From Sphingomonas populi (GTDB lineage Bacteria > Pseudomonadota > Alphaproteobacteria > Sphingomonadales > Sphingomonadaceae), in assembly GCF_004208535.1 (NCBI RefSeq), contig NZ_SGIS01000021.1, forward strand, positions 1 through 64,000: a DNA stretch of 64,000 nucleotides, read 5' to 3'. The notes beneath the pieces are model-generated. The model was not told the DNA's origin and did no database searches. It was given only the letters and a program-made list of their open reading frames with translations. Shown one piece after another: positions 48,833-57,807 of the stretch; position 1 is the first letter of the stretch, and each line of letters starts with the position of its first letter. Position numbers and translations under genes: made by a program.

Positions 48833-49670
48833 CACGCGTGCGGACGAGGGCGCACCGCCCGACCTGATCGTGATTCCCGCCCGCTACGGCTCGACCCGGC
48901 TGCCGGGCAAGCCGTTGGTGCCGATCGCCGGACGCACCCTGTTGTCCCGCGTCGTCGCGATCGCGCGTGAGGGCGCGGCGCGCGTCGGCAATGCCGAGGT
49001 GGTGGTCGCGACCGACGATCCGCGCATTCTCGACCATGCCTGTGACCTCGGCTGTGCGGCGGTGATGACCGACGCGGCGATCACGTCCGGGTCGGGTCGT
49101 GCCTGGGCGGTCGCACGCGGACGGACGGTGCCGCCGCCGATCGTCGTAAATCTGCAGGGCGATGCGCCGTTCGCAGCGCCCGATATGATCGCGGCGCTGA
49201 TCGCGGCGCTGCGTGACTCACCGTGCGGGGTGGCGACGCCGGTCGTGCAGCTCGACTGGGCTGCGCTCGATGCTTTGCGCGCGCACAAGCTGATGTCGCC
49301 GTTCAGCGGCACGACCTGCGTGCGGCGCGCTGACGATCGCGCCTTGTGGTTCTCGAAGACCATCATTCCGGCGATCCGCGACGAGGCACGGCTGCGTGGT
49401 GCGAGCGGCGTGTCGCCGGTGTTCCGCCATATCGGCCTTTACGCCTATCGCTTCGCGGCGTTGCAACGCTTCGAGCAGACCAAGCCGACCCCCTATGAAG
49501 TGCTGGAGGGGCTAGAGCAGTTGCGCTTCCTCGAAACCGGTGAGGATATCCTCACCGTCGCCGTCGCGCCGCCGCGCCATGCGATGTCGGGGATCGACAC
49601 GCCCGAGGATGTTGCGATGGCAGAGCGGCTGATCGCCGAACATGGCGAGCCGCAGCTATCATGGACCTGA
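48825..49670 (+). CDS. CMP-Kdo synthetase-like cytidylyltransferase (KdsB/KpsU variant)
   Basis: This protein of about 281 residues belongs to the KdsB/KpsU nucleotidyltransferases that activate Kdo with CTP. IVIPARYGSTRLPGKPLVPI is the nucleotide-binding N-terminus, VVNLQGDAPF replaces the usual QGDEP, and FRHIGLYAYRFAALQRF and EGLEQLRFLETGEDI match the C-terminal half. The region between differs from standard KdsB (TTCVRRADDRALWFSKTIIP), so a modified sugar acid is possible. The start is uncertain: a TTG at 48825 overlaps the kdsD stop. The 3' end overlaps the next gene by 10 bases. Confidence 0.82.
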   Translation: MPDTRADEGAPPDLIVIPARYGSTRLPGKPLVPIAGRTLLSRVVAIAREGAARVGNAEVVVATDDPRILDHACDLGCAAVMTDAAITSGSGRAWAVARGRTVPPPIVVNLQGDAPFAAPDMIAALIAALRDSPCGVATPVVQLDWAALDALRAHKLMSPFSGTTCVRRADDRALWFSKTIIPAIRDEARLRGASGVSPVFRHIGLYAYRFAALQRFEQTKPTPYEVLEGLEQLRFLETGEDILTVAVAPPRHAMSGIDTPEDVAMAERLIAEHGEPQLSWT

Positions 49671-50257
49671 TCGTCACGATCGTCCGCCACGGCAACACGT
49701 TCGAACCGGGCGAGCCACCACGCCGGATCGGCGCGCGCACCGATCTGCCGCTGGTCGCGAGCGGGCAGGCGCAGGCGAGGGCGCTGGGCGTGGCCTTGCA
49801 GGGGTTCGACCGCGCGCTGGCAGCGCCGCTGCTGCGTACGCGCGCGACCGCCGAGGCGATCCTCGCCGCGCAGCCCGATGCGCCCGTGGTCGAACACGCC
49901 GACTGGCTCACAGAGATCGATCACGGCCCCGACGAAGGCGCGACCGAAGATGCGGTGCTCGCCCGCATCGGCCACGACGCGCTCGCCGCCTGGGACGCCG
50001 AGGCGCGCGTACCCGACGGGTGGAGCGTCGATGCGGAGCGCCGGCTGGCGGGGTGGCGCGATCTGTGGGCACACGGGGCGGGCCGAGTGCTGATCGTCAC
50101 CAGCAACGGCGCCGCGCGCTTCGCGCTTCGCTCGGACGCGGCGCTGTGGCCGCAGGCTGCTGCGCTGCCCACACTCAAGTTGCGCACCGGAGCTTACGGC
50201 GTGATCGTGCGCCGTGCAGACGGGCTGCATCTGCTTGATTGGGACCGGCGACCGTGA
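49661..50257 (+). CDS. Histidine-phosphatase-fold protein lacking the second histidine
   Basis: This 198-residue protein has the phosphohistidine motif VRHGNT (His 10), arginine in RTRATAEA, and the acid region WLTEIDHGPDEGAT. The usual second catalytic histidine in the SHGG-type segment is replaced by asparagine (VLIVTSNGAARFAL, Asn about 148). It might be an inactive relative, or the surrounding acid and basic residues may suffice. Within a Kdo operon it could take the place of KdsC, Kdo-8-phosphate phosphatase, but this is speculation. It overlaps the kdsB-like gene. Confidence 0.78.
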   Translation: MDLIVTIVRHGNTFEPGEPPRRIGARTDLPLVASGQAQARALGVALQGFDRALAAPLLRTRATAEAILAAQPDAPVVEHADWLTEIDHGPDEGATEDAVLARIGHDALAAWDAEARVPDGWSVDAERRLAGWRDLWAHGAGRVLIVTSNGAARFALRSDAALWPQAAALPTLKLRTGAYGVIVRRADGLHLLDWDRRP

Positions 50258-50329
50258 TGCGGCGCTTGCATCGTCGCTGCGCTTCCCCGAAAGCGCCGGT
50301 CATGATCCGCGTGCGTCTCGCCTGACCTT

Positions 50330-51907
50330 ATGGACGCGCCGCTGCTTCGCGCGCCCCCGTTTCCGGGGATCGACGCCGCCGTGACGCGATCAGGCGCCGC
50401 GACGCCAGAGACGCTCACGCCGGCAGCGATCGACCACCTGTTCAACGCTATAAGAGCAGCCCGCGTAGGCGGGACGTTCTGGGCACGGCCGGTCGAGCGG
50501 GGTGACGAGACGGTGATCGTGCGCGCCAGCGCTGCGCCGGCAGACGTGGCCGATGCGCTGTTGGTCGATCCGGCGGCGGCGGTCGATCCGTGGTCGCTGC
50601 TCGACGGGGAATCGATGCTGGTCGCGCATGGCGACGATGAATGGCTAGCGCTCGCGATCATCGCGGGATGCCAGGTGCGGATTCTCTCCGCCGGTCGCTT
50701 CGGCATGCCGGGCGACGACCTGCCGACGCTACGCCGCCGCGTCGCCGGCACCCTCGCGGGCACGCGCTACCGCGACCCATATACGGGCGAGGATGCCACG
50801 CTCGACGCGACGATCGCGCTGCTCGGTGCGTGGCGGCGCATCTTCACCGCCAACCGCACCATCGTCGCAGGCTGCGGCTTTAGTTGGTGGAAGCGGCGCG
50901 AGATCGCGCGCTTCCTGTGGACGCCCGAGCACCCCTTGCGCTTCTTCCGTTCCGAACGCGCGGCGCTGGCGTATGCCGAGCGGCGGCGCGGTGCGCTGGC
51001 GGTGTGGCCGTCGCGCGTTTCGGCGGCATTGGTCGCGGACGCGGCGGCGCGCGGGGTGCCGCTGGTGCGGGTCGAGGACGGCTTCGTGCGCTCGGTCGGG
51101 CTGGGCAGCAACCTCGTGCCGCCGTCCTCGATCGCGGTCGACCGGATTGGCATCCATTATGATCCTGCGCATCCGAGCGACCTCGAAAGCCTGCTCGCAA
51201 ACGCGGATTTCGCGCCCGATATGCTCGCCCGCGCGGCGCGGCTGCGCGAGACGATCGTCAGGGCCGGGATCAGCAAATATGGTCAGGACGCCGCGCAGCC
51301 CGCGCCGGAGCGCGATGGCAACCGCCGCCTCGTGCTGGTGGCGGGGCAGGTAGAGGACGATATGTCGGTGCGGCTCGGCGGGGCGGGACTGGCGAGCAAT
51401 CTCGAAGTGCTGCGGCGTGCGCGCTTGCTCGAACCCGATGCGGAAATCTGGTTCCGCCCGCACCCCGATGTTGATGCCGGCCACCGTGTCGGCGCCGTGC
51501 GCGATACCGATGCGCTGCTCCACGCCGACCGGATCGTGCGCGGTGGCGGCATGGCGCCGCTGCTCGACACGGTCGATGCGGTCCATGTCCTCACCTCGCT
51601 GACCGGGTTCGAGGCGCTGCTGCGCGGGTGCGAGGTGACCTGCCACGGCGTACCGTTCTACGCGGGCTGGGGCCTAACGCGCGATCTCGCCGCCGTGCCC
51701 GACCGGCGCGGTCGCGCGCTGACGCTCGACGCGCTCGTCGCCGGCGTGCTGATCGCCTATCCGCGCTACCTTGATCCGGTGACCGGGCTGCCCTGCGCGC
51801 CCGAGGTGCTGATCCGCCGCATGGAAGGCGGCGTAGCGCACAACCGGCTCGGCTGGGTCAGCCGGCTCAAGCAGGTGCAGGGCCGCTTGGTGAGGCGCCG
51901 GCCATGA
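50330..51907 (+). CDS. Capsule Kdo-transferase, KpsC-like, single module
   Basis: KpsC extends the poly-beta-Kdo linker on phosphatidylglycerol in ABC-exported capsules. E. coli KpsC carries two transferase modules, but this 525-residue protein shows one complete module from about 165 on: CGFSWWKRREIARFLW, GVPLVRVEDGFVRSVGLGSN, GIHYDPAHPSDLE, KYGQD, AEIWFRPHPDVDAGHR, and LTGFEALLRGCEVTCHGVPF then YAGWG. The first 160 residues look like a reduced remnant of the other module. It overlaps the next glycosyltransferase gene as ATGA. Confidence 0.85.
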   Translation: MDAPLLRAPPFPGIDAAVTRSGAATPETLTPAAIDHLFNAIRAARVGGTFWARPVERGDETVIVRASAAPADVADALLVDPAAAVDPWSLLDGESMLVAHGDDEWLALAIIAGCQVRILSAGRFGMPGDDLPTLRRRVAGTLAGTRYRDPYTGEDATLDATIALLGAWRRIFTANRTIVAGCGFSWWKRREIARFLWTPEHPLRFFRSERAALAYAERRRGALAVWPSRVSAALVADAAARGVPLVRVEDGFVRSVGLGSNLVPPSSIAVDRIGIHYDPAHPSDLESLLANADFAPDMLARAARLRETIVRAGISKYGQDAAQPAPERDGNRRLVLVAGQVEDDMSVRLGGAGLASNLEVLRRARLLEPDAEIWFRPHPDVDAGHRVGAVRDTDALLHADRIVRGGGMAPLLDTVDAVHVLTSLTGFEALLRGCEVTCHGVPFYAGWGLTRDLAAVPDRRGRALTLDALVAGVLIAYPRYLDPVTGLPCAPEVLIRRMEGGVAHNRLGWVSRLKQVQGRLVRRRP

Positions 51908-53094
51908 GCGACGTGATTCTCGATCTGTCGCGGCTGGTGTCGCGGGTGCGGCACCATACGCCGTCGGGGGTCGACCGTGTCGAGATGGCCTATGCGCGGG
52001 GATTGCATGCTCGGTACGGGGACCGGCTGCGCTTCGCGATCGTCCATCCGGTCGGGCGCTACGGTCGGCTACCCAACGCCAAGGCGCTGCACTTCCTCGA
52101 CATGCTGGAAGCGCGCTGGGCGCTTGAGGACGGCGATGCCAAGCCGCGGTCGATCGCGAGCGTGCTGCCGGCACTGGTCGATCTGTTGCCCGAAGCGCCG
52201 CGTCCCGTGCCGGGTAGCGTCTATGTGCAGGCCTCGCCGCATCACCTCACCAAACCCGATCTGGTGCGGCGTATCCTCACGCGCGAACAGGCGCGCTTCC
52301 TGTGCCTCGTCCATGATCTGATCCCGATCGACTATCCCGAATATGCCCGGCCGAACGGCGCCGCGCTCCATCAGCGCCGGATCGAGACCATCGCCGCGCT
52401 CGCGGATGGCGTCATCGTCAATTCTGCCGCCACCGGCCAATCGATGCGGCCGTGGCTGGAGAAGGCGGGGCGGGATGTCCCAACGCATGTCGCGCTGCTT
52501 GGTACGCATGACATGCCGTTGGCGCCGACTCCTGAACCCGTCCCAGCCGATCCCTATTTTCTCTGCGTCGGCACGATCGAGCCGCGCAAGAACCATCTGC
52601 TGCTGCTCAACCTGTGGCGCGCGATGGCCGAATCGCTGCCGGCGAGCGCAGTGCCACGCTTGGTCATCGTCGGGCGGCGCGGATGGGAGAACGAGCAGGT
52701 GATCGACATGCTCGAACGCTGCCCCGCGCTGGTCGGCCATGTCGAGGAGCGTAACGGCTGTTCCGACGGCGCCCTGCGCGATCTGCTGCGCGGCGCGCGC
52801 GCGCTGCTGCTGCCCTCATTCGCGGAAGGGTTCGGCATGCCGGTGACGGAGGCTTTATCGGTCGGCACGGCGGTGATCTGCAGTGATCTGCCCGCCTTGC
52901 GCGAAGCCGGCGGCGATGCGCCCGACTTCATCGATCCGCTCGACGGCCCCGGCTGGCGTGCGGCGATCCTCGACCATTATCGCGGTGGACCGCTTCACAC
53001 CGCACAACGGGAGCGTCTGTCGGGATGGCTGGCGCCCACCTGGGAAGACCATGTCGCCATCCTGTGCAGCGCGATCGAAGCGCTGCGACGGTAA
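51904..53094 (+). CDS. Glycosyltransferase family 4-type protein
   Basis: This 396-residue GT-B enzyme has a Rossmann-like N-terminus (VILDLSRLVSRVRHHTPSGV), LVHDLIPIDYPEY, DGVIVNSAATGQSM, the inter-domain YFLCVGTIEPRKNHLLLLNL and the nucleotide-binding EGFGMPVTEALSVGTAVICS with the E-x7-E pair. It would add a sugar from a nucleotide donor to the surface glycan. Donor and linkage cannot be read from sequence. It is translationally coupled to the KpsC-like gene, so it probably acts on the same polymer. Confidence 0.88.
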   Translation: MSDVILDLSRLVSRVRHHTPSGVDRVEMAYARGLHARYGDRLRFAIVHPVGRYGRLPNAKALHFLDMLEARWALEDGDAKPRSIASVLPALVDLLPEAPRPVPGSVYVQASPHHLTKPDLVRRILTREQARFLCLVHDLIPIDYPEYARPNGAALHQRRIETIAALADGVIVNSAATGQSMRPWLEKAGRDVPTHVALLGTHDMPLAPTPEPVPADPYFLCVGTIEPRKNHLLLLNLWRAMAESLPASAVPRLVIVGRRGWENEQVIDMLERCPALVGHVEERNGCSDGALRDLLRGARALLLPSFAEGFGMPVTEALSVGTAVICSDLPALREAGGDAPDFIDPLDGPGWRAAILDHYRGGPLHTAQRERLSGWLAPTWEDHVAILCSAIEALRR

Positions 53095-53097
53095 GCG

Positions 53098-53709
53098 TCA
53101 GCGCTTCTTGGTGGGAACCTCGGTGCCGAACACGCGGTCCCAGAAGATCGCGGTGATCGCGAAATTGCCTTCCTGCTTGGCGTAATGATGCCGGATATGG
53201 TGCTTGCGCAACTGGCGCAGCACCGGCGCGCGCATCGGGAATTGATGGCAGGCGTAGTGTACGCTGTCGTACACCACATACCCGATGCCGAAGCCGAGGA
53301 AGATCACCGATCCCGCCGGTCCGAACGCCGCGTACAGCAACGCCCACACCCCGCACGAGATCGTCACGCTGACGATCGGCGGCATGATGTTACGCATCCC
53401 GTCATTGGGGACGATGTGGTGGTTGCCGTGGGTCAGGAAGATCAGCCACTGACCGAATTTCGAGCGCAGCTTGAGGTGGAAAATGAAGCGGTGCATCGCA
53501 TATTCGAACAGCGACCAGATCAGCAGCCCTGCCGCGACGAGTGCCACGGAGGGAAGGAAGCTTGCCACGCCCCAACTCGCCCGTAATGCGATCGCGAGAA
53601 AAACGGCCCATGTCGCGGCGAATGAGAGCGGCGAAATCAACGTAAAGCGTTCGAGCAGATCGTTCTGGAACAGCCTGACGCGGGGGGGACTGGACCCGGG
53701 CTTCATCAT
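53098..53709 (-). CDS. Fatty acid hydroxylase / sterol desaturase-fold membrane enzyme
   Basis: This 203-residue di-iron membrane oxygenase has histidine boxes at H73-H78 (HRFIFH), H94-H98 (HGNHH), H151-H155 (HYACH) and H170-H175 (HHIRHH). Hydrophobic helices lie at about 30-65 and 110-150. Compact members of this family include the Scs7/FA2H-type 2-hydroxylases. Sphingomonads carry 2-hydroxy fatty acids in their glycosphingolipids, so acyl 2-hydroxylation is a reasonable inference. The start at 53709 is chosen by family length. It is convergent with the glycosyltransferase gene. Confidence 0.83.
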   Translation of the reverse strand: MMKPGSSPPRVRLFQNDLLERFTLISPLSFAATWAVFLAIALRASWGVASFLPSVALVAAGLLIWSLFEYAMHRFIFHLKLRSKFGQWLIFLTHGNHHIVPNDGMRNIMPPIVSVTISCGVWALLYAAFGPAGSVIFLGFGIGYVVYDSVHYACHQFPMRAPVLRQLRKHHIRHHYAKQEGNFAITAIFWDRVFGTEVPTKKR

Positions 53710-53875
53710 TGACAGTTTCGCTCTTCCCGGATCGACGCGTACACGTTCGGATTGTATGGGCACTGCCGGGCGTCCGCTGTCAAGTTGCGATGCAGCAAAA
53801 ACCCGTCGATATGCATTGGTCCAGAGCCGAATGCACAAAAGCAACACTTCCCAATATCAATAGCATGACAGGTCC

Positions 53876-54646
53876 ATGACGCCGCCGCACCACATTCTCA
53901 TCACGGGCGCGTCGGGTGGTCTCGGAAGCGCGCTGGCGCGGCACTATGCAGCGCCGGGTCGCCGCTTGCTGTTGTGGGGGCGAGACGCGGCGCGTCTTGA
54001 GGCGGTTGCCGTGGCGTGCCGTGCCACCGGCGCGACCGTGGCGATCCGTATGCTCGATCTTTCCGACAGCGCGGCGGCAGTCGTCGCGCTGGAAACGGAC
54101 GATGCGGCGCGCGCGATCGATCTCGCGATCTTCGCGGCGGGGCTGGGCGATACCCGCGCACCGGGCGCGCTGGTTGAGGATGCCGCGCAGATCGTGCGAC
54201 TCGGGCTTGTCGATTTCGTTACGCCATCGGCGATGGCGGCGGCGCTTGCCGACCGCATGGCGCGGCGCGGGGGCGGGGGGATCGTGCTGGTCGGATCGGC
54301 CGCTGCCTTCCATGCCTTGCCGTTCGCGGCGGGCTATTCGGGCGCGAAGGCGGGGCTGGCGCGCTTCGCCGAGGCATTGCGGATCGGCGTGAAGCCGCAC
54401 GGTGTCCGCGTCACGCTCGTTTCGCCCGGCTTCATCGATACCGCAGCGGGACGGCGCACGCCCGGTCCCAAGCCGTTCCTGATGCAGCCTGCCGAAGCGG
54501 CCGCGCGAATCGCGCATGCAGTGCAGCAGGAGCGCGCGCATGCGATCCTGCCGTGGCCGTTCGCGCTGCTGCGCTGGTTCGACCGGCTATTGCCCGCTGT
54601 CTTGCGTGACCGGCTGTTGCTGAGCCTCACGCCGCCGGATCGCTAA
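53876..54646 (+). CDS. Short-chain dehydrogenase/reductase
   Basis: This 256-residue NAD(P)-dependent oxidoreductase has the TGASGGLG cofactor loop at 10-17, an AAGLGD segment near 87, and catalytic Ser141 (VGSAAAF), Tyr154 and Lys158 (YSGAK). The C-terminal part ends in a hydrophobic arm (ILPWPFALLRWFDRLLPAVL) that may associate with membranes. The substrate is unknown. The position among surface-lipid and capsule genes suggests a lipid or glycan ketone. It diverges from the hydroxylase gene and is convergent with the sulfatase-fold gene. Confidence 0.87.
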   Translation: MTPPHHILITGASGGLGSALARHYAAPGRRLLLWGRDAARLEAVAVACRATGATVAIRMLDLSDSAAAVVALETDDAARAIDLAIFAAGLGDTRAPGALVEDAAQIVRLGLVDFVTPSAMAAALADRMARRGGGGIVLVGSAAAFHALPFAAGYSGAKAGLARFAEALRIGVKPHGVRVTLVSPGFIDTAAGRRTPGPKPFLMQPAEAAARIAHAVQQERAHAILPWPFALLRWFDRLLPAVLRDRLLLSLTPPDR

Positions 54647-54648
54647 CG

Positions 54649-56091
54649 TCACAGCACGCAGCGCAGGATCGTGTGGTGGAGTTCGTCGGGCGTCAGGTCG
54701 ATCCTGCCCGGTCCGCGCACCGGCACGCCGCCAGCGGCGAAGCGCATCATCACATACGGCGTATGCCGCGCCGCGCCGGGCATGCTGACGCCAGGAATAC
54801 TCGGCCGATGATCGCCGAAGAAAACGAGCAGCGCCGGCCGGCCATCGGCGGCGAGCCGCTCGATCAGACCTGTCAGCATCGCGTCGCTGCTGCGGACATG
54901 CTGGAGATAGGCATCGAGGCCACCCGGCGACCCCGGCACGCGTCCGGCATCCCAGGGGCCGTGATTCTCCATCGTCACCGCGTAGAGCAAGGCTGGCTCG
55001 CGCGCGGCCGCGACGAGCTCGCCGAGCTTCGCACCCAACGTACGATCATCGACGTAACGCCCGGCGCCCGGCGGCACCGGCGCGAAACCGTCTTCGCCGA
55101 TCACCTTGTCGAAGCCGATCGCCGGCATCAACCGGTCGCGCCCGTAGAAGCCGAGATCGTGCGGATGGACAAACGTGCCGCGATACCCGGCCACGCCCAG
55201 CCGCGCCGACAGCGCGAGGGTCGTCTCGCCATGTGCGGTGAGGAACGGATCGTAGCGGCGGAAGCCGAGGTCCGCCTCGCTGCGGCCGAACAGCACGCCA
55301 TATTCGGTCCGCATCGTATAAGCGCCGAACCCGCTCACCGCGAGCTCGCCATGCTGCCACGCATTGGCACGCGCCTGTGTCAGACCGGGCAGGGCGAGGC
55401 TGGCATCGCCGCCGATCTCGACCGGATCGGCAAACGATTCGCACTGCACGATCACGATCAGCTCGGGCGGGGCGGGGGCGGCGACCGTGCGCGGCGGGCA
55501 AGCCGGCGGATCGGCGGTCTCGCGCCAGCGCCGCCAATAAACCAGCAACGTCGCGACCAGCCCGAAGCGCACCAGATCGCCCTCCAGATCGGGCACGCGC
55601 ATTACGCCGTTCACCCATCCGCTCCGCAACGCCAGCCACAATCCCCCGCTCGCCGCCAGCAAGATCACCGCACCCGTTACATGCGGAGACGCATCGAGCG
55701 AGATCAGGAACAGCAGGGCGACCAGCGCCGCCACCGCGCCGAGCGCCATCAACACGCGCTGCCGTGCCGAGATCGCGGTGAAATAGAAGCGCGGGTGGCG
55801 CACCACCGCCGCGAGCAGTGCCAGATCAGAGAAGACCAGAGGTTCGCCGAGCATCTTGTGCTTGGCGTTCGAGGCGACCGTCAAAACCGCCATGAGCGCG
55901 CATACCAGCACCGCCGAGACCGCGGCGTTACCCGCTAGCGTCAGGAACACCCCGAACGCGACCGTCATCACCAGCACATGCAGCGCCACGCCGACACCGC
56001 GCCGCCCGCCAGCCGGGCGCGGCCTCACGACCGAATCAAGCAACAGCGACACGACCAGCGTTGCCAGCAGATACATCATCGCCTTTGCCAC
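54649..56091 (-). CDS. LtaS/OpgB-type sulfatase-fold membrane enzyme
   Basis: This 480-residue protein begins at GTG. The N-terminal half has about five membrane helices (LLATLVVSLLLDSVV, GVALHVLVMTVAFGVFLTLA, RQRVLMALGAVAALVALLFL). The C-terminal catalytic domain of the alkaline phosphatase/sulfatase superfamily shows LIVIVQCESFADP for the first metal site, a Thr in TMRTEYGVLFGRS as likely nucleophile, VTMENHGPW and LVFFGDHRPSIPG. It probably moves phosphoglycerol or phosphoethanolamine onto an extracytoplasmic glycan or lipid. It diverges from the kpsS-like gene. Confidence 0.85.
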   Translation of the reverse strand: MAKAMMYLLATLVVSLLLDSVVRPRPAGGRRGVGVALHVLVMTVAFGVFLTLAGNAAVSAVLVCALMAVLTVASNAKHKMLGEPLVFSDLALLAAVVRHPRFYFTAISARQRVLMALGAVAALVALLFLISLDASPHVTGAVILLAASGGLWLALRSGWVNGVMRVPDLEGDLVRFGLVATLLVYWRRWRETADPPACPPRTVAAPAPPELIVIVQCESFADPVEIGGDASLALPGLTQARANAWQHGELAVSGFGAYTMRTEYGVLFGRSEADLGFRRYDPFLTAHGETTLALSARLGVAGYRGTFVHPHDLGFYGRDRLMPAIGFDKVIGEDGFAPVPPGAGRYVDDRTLGAKLGELVAAAREPALLYAVTMENHGPWDAGRVPGSPGGLDAYLQHVRSSDAMLTGLIERLAADGRPALLVFFGDHRPSIPGVSMPGAARHTPYVMMRFAAGGVPVRGPGRIDLTPDELHHTILRCVL

Positions 56092-56229
56092 AATTGGTCG
56101 CGCTGCCAGCCTCGATTATGCCACGCCGCGCGCCCAGGGGAGGAGCGACGGGGCGGCTATAGCGGTCGGCCCACCGACTGTCACGGTGCTGGCGGCGCAC
56201 CGCGACTTGAAAGACCAAGCGCGATCTAT

Positions 56230-57630
56230 ATGGCCGCGCGCAAGGGCGATGCTGCCAAGACATCGCCCAATACGACGAAGGAAGATCGATTGCCCGAGCT
56301 GTCCGTCCAAGCCCCGGCGCTGGTGCCGCAGGTTGCCGCTCCCGGCATCCCGCAGCCGCTCGCCCAGCGCAACATTCTGTTGTTGCAGGGGCTTATGGGA
56401 CCATTGTTCCGCAAGCTCGGGCAGGCCCTCAGCCGCGCTGGCTATGGTGTCTACAAGGTCAATTTCAACGGCGGCGACCGGCTGTTCTGGCGCCTGCCCA
56501 ACGGCATCGACTATCGCGGCAGCCCCGAGGACTGGCCCGAAGCGCTCGGCCGGATCATCGCCGAGCGGCAGATCACCGATGTCGTGCTGTTCGGCGATTG
56601 CCGCCCGCTGCATATGGCGGCGACGGCGGTGTGCCGCGATCTGCACGTTCCGGTCCATGTCTTCGAGGAAGGCTATATCCGGCCCGATTGGGTCACGCTC
56701 GAACTGGGCGGCGTGAACGGCCATTCATCCCTTCCGCGCGACGCTGCGTGGTATCGCGCGGAGGCGGCGGCGCTGCCGCCCGCGCCCCAGCACCACCCGG
56801 TGCCATCCTCGTTCCGCCGCCGCGCGCTGGAGGGACTCGCCTATAACGTCGCTGACGTGCTGACGCGTTGGTATTATCCGTTCTGGGAGAATCACCGGCC
56901 CTGGCATCCTCTGGTCGAGGGGATGGGCTGGGCGCGGCGGCTGCTGCGTAACAAGGCATCGGCGGAGCGCGCGCAGGCGGTGCTGGCGAAGCTCGCCGCC
57001 GAGCGCCCGCGCTACATGCTGTTCCCGCTCCAGCTCGATTCGGATGCGCAGATCCGGCTGCATTCCTCGTTCGCGGGCATCGCCGATGCGCTGCGCATGG
57101 TGATCGCCTCGTTCGCCGCCCACGCCCCCGCCGACATGCGGCTGGTGGTCAAGGAGCACCCGCTCGATAACGGCGTGCGCGACTGGCGGATGGAGACGGC
57201 GGCGCTTGCACGGCTGCACGGCGTCGGCGGCCGGGTCGATTATCTGGAAACGGGCGACATCGTGCCGATCGCGCGCGATTCGGAAGGCGTCGTGACGATC
57301 AACAGCACCAGCGGCACGCTCGCGCTGGCGCTCGACGTGCCGGTGATCGCACTGGGGCAGGCGGTGTACGACATCGAGGACGTGACCTTCCAGGGGCGGT
57401 TGGACGATTTCTGGCGCGAGCCCGGCAAGCCCGACGCGGAGACGTTCGCGGCCTTCTGCCGCGTCCTGATCGACCGCTGTTTGGTGGCGGGCGGGTTCTT
57501 TTCTGACGAGGCGCTGGACAAGGTGACGCAGGGGGTGCTTGCTCGGTTTGAGGCTGGGAGTCCGCTGAAGGCGGCAACGGCCTTGGGCCAGGCCGGTACG
57601 CACGCGAAAGGCATTCTCGCGCGGGACTGA
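56230..57630 (+). CDS. Capsule Kdo-transferase, KpsS-like
   Basis: KpsS-type enzymes add the first beta-Kdo to the lyso-phosphatidylglycerol anchor. This 466-residue protein has ILLLQGLMGPLFRKLGQALS, VYKVNFNGGDRLFW, DVVLFGDCRPLHMAATAVCR, VHVFEEGYIRPDWVTLELGG, FPLQLDSDAQIRLHSSF and KEHPLDNG, typical of the KpsS/capsular biosynthesis family. The end of the core has TINSTSGTLALALDVPVIAL. The start at 56230 (MAARKGDAAKTS) is chosen over a much longer open frame that crosses the divergent gene. With the KpsC-like gene it completes the linker pathway. Confidence 0.87.
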   Translation: MAARKGDAAKTSPNTTKEDRLPELSVQAPALVPQVAAPGIPQPLAQRNILLLQGLMGPLFRKLGQALSRAGYGVYKVNFNGGDRLFWRLPNGIDYRGSPEDWPEALGRIIAERQITDVVLFGDCRPLHMAATAVCRDLHVPVHVFEEGYIRPDWVTLELGGVNGHSSLPRDAAWYRAEAAALPPAPQHHPVPSSFRRRALEGLAYNVADVLTRWYYPFWENHRPWHPLVEGMGWARRLLRNKASAERAQAVLAKLAAERPRYMLFPLQLDSDAQIRLHSSFAGIADALRMVIASFAAHAPADMRLVVKEHPLDNGVRDWRMETAALARLHGVGGRVDYLETGDIVPIARDSEGVVTINSTSGTLALALDVPVIALGQAVYDIEDVTFQGRLDDFWREPGKPDAETFAAFCRVLIDRCLVAGGFFSDEALDKVTQGVLARFEAGSPLKAATALGQAGTHAKGILARD

Positions 57631-57807
57631 CCCACGAAGGTTCCGCAAGAGGCCCGCTTCAGGGCTACCTTCTGCACGGCTTGCCCCGCGCTCCGACCTG
57701 ACGGACAGTATGGCCGCGCACCAACGTGCCCCCGCTGTTCAGATTTGCCGAGCCACCTCCGACATGCCCGGACGAGCCCGTCGGAGCGACGCCGATGCCG
57801 CACGTTC

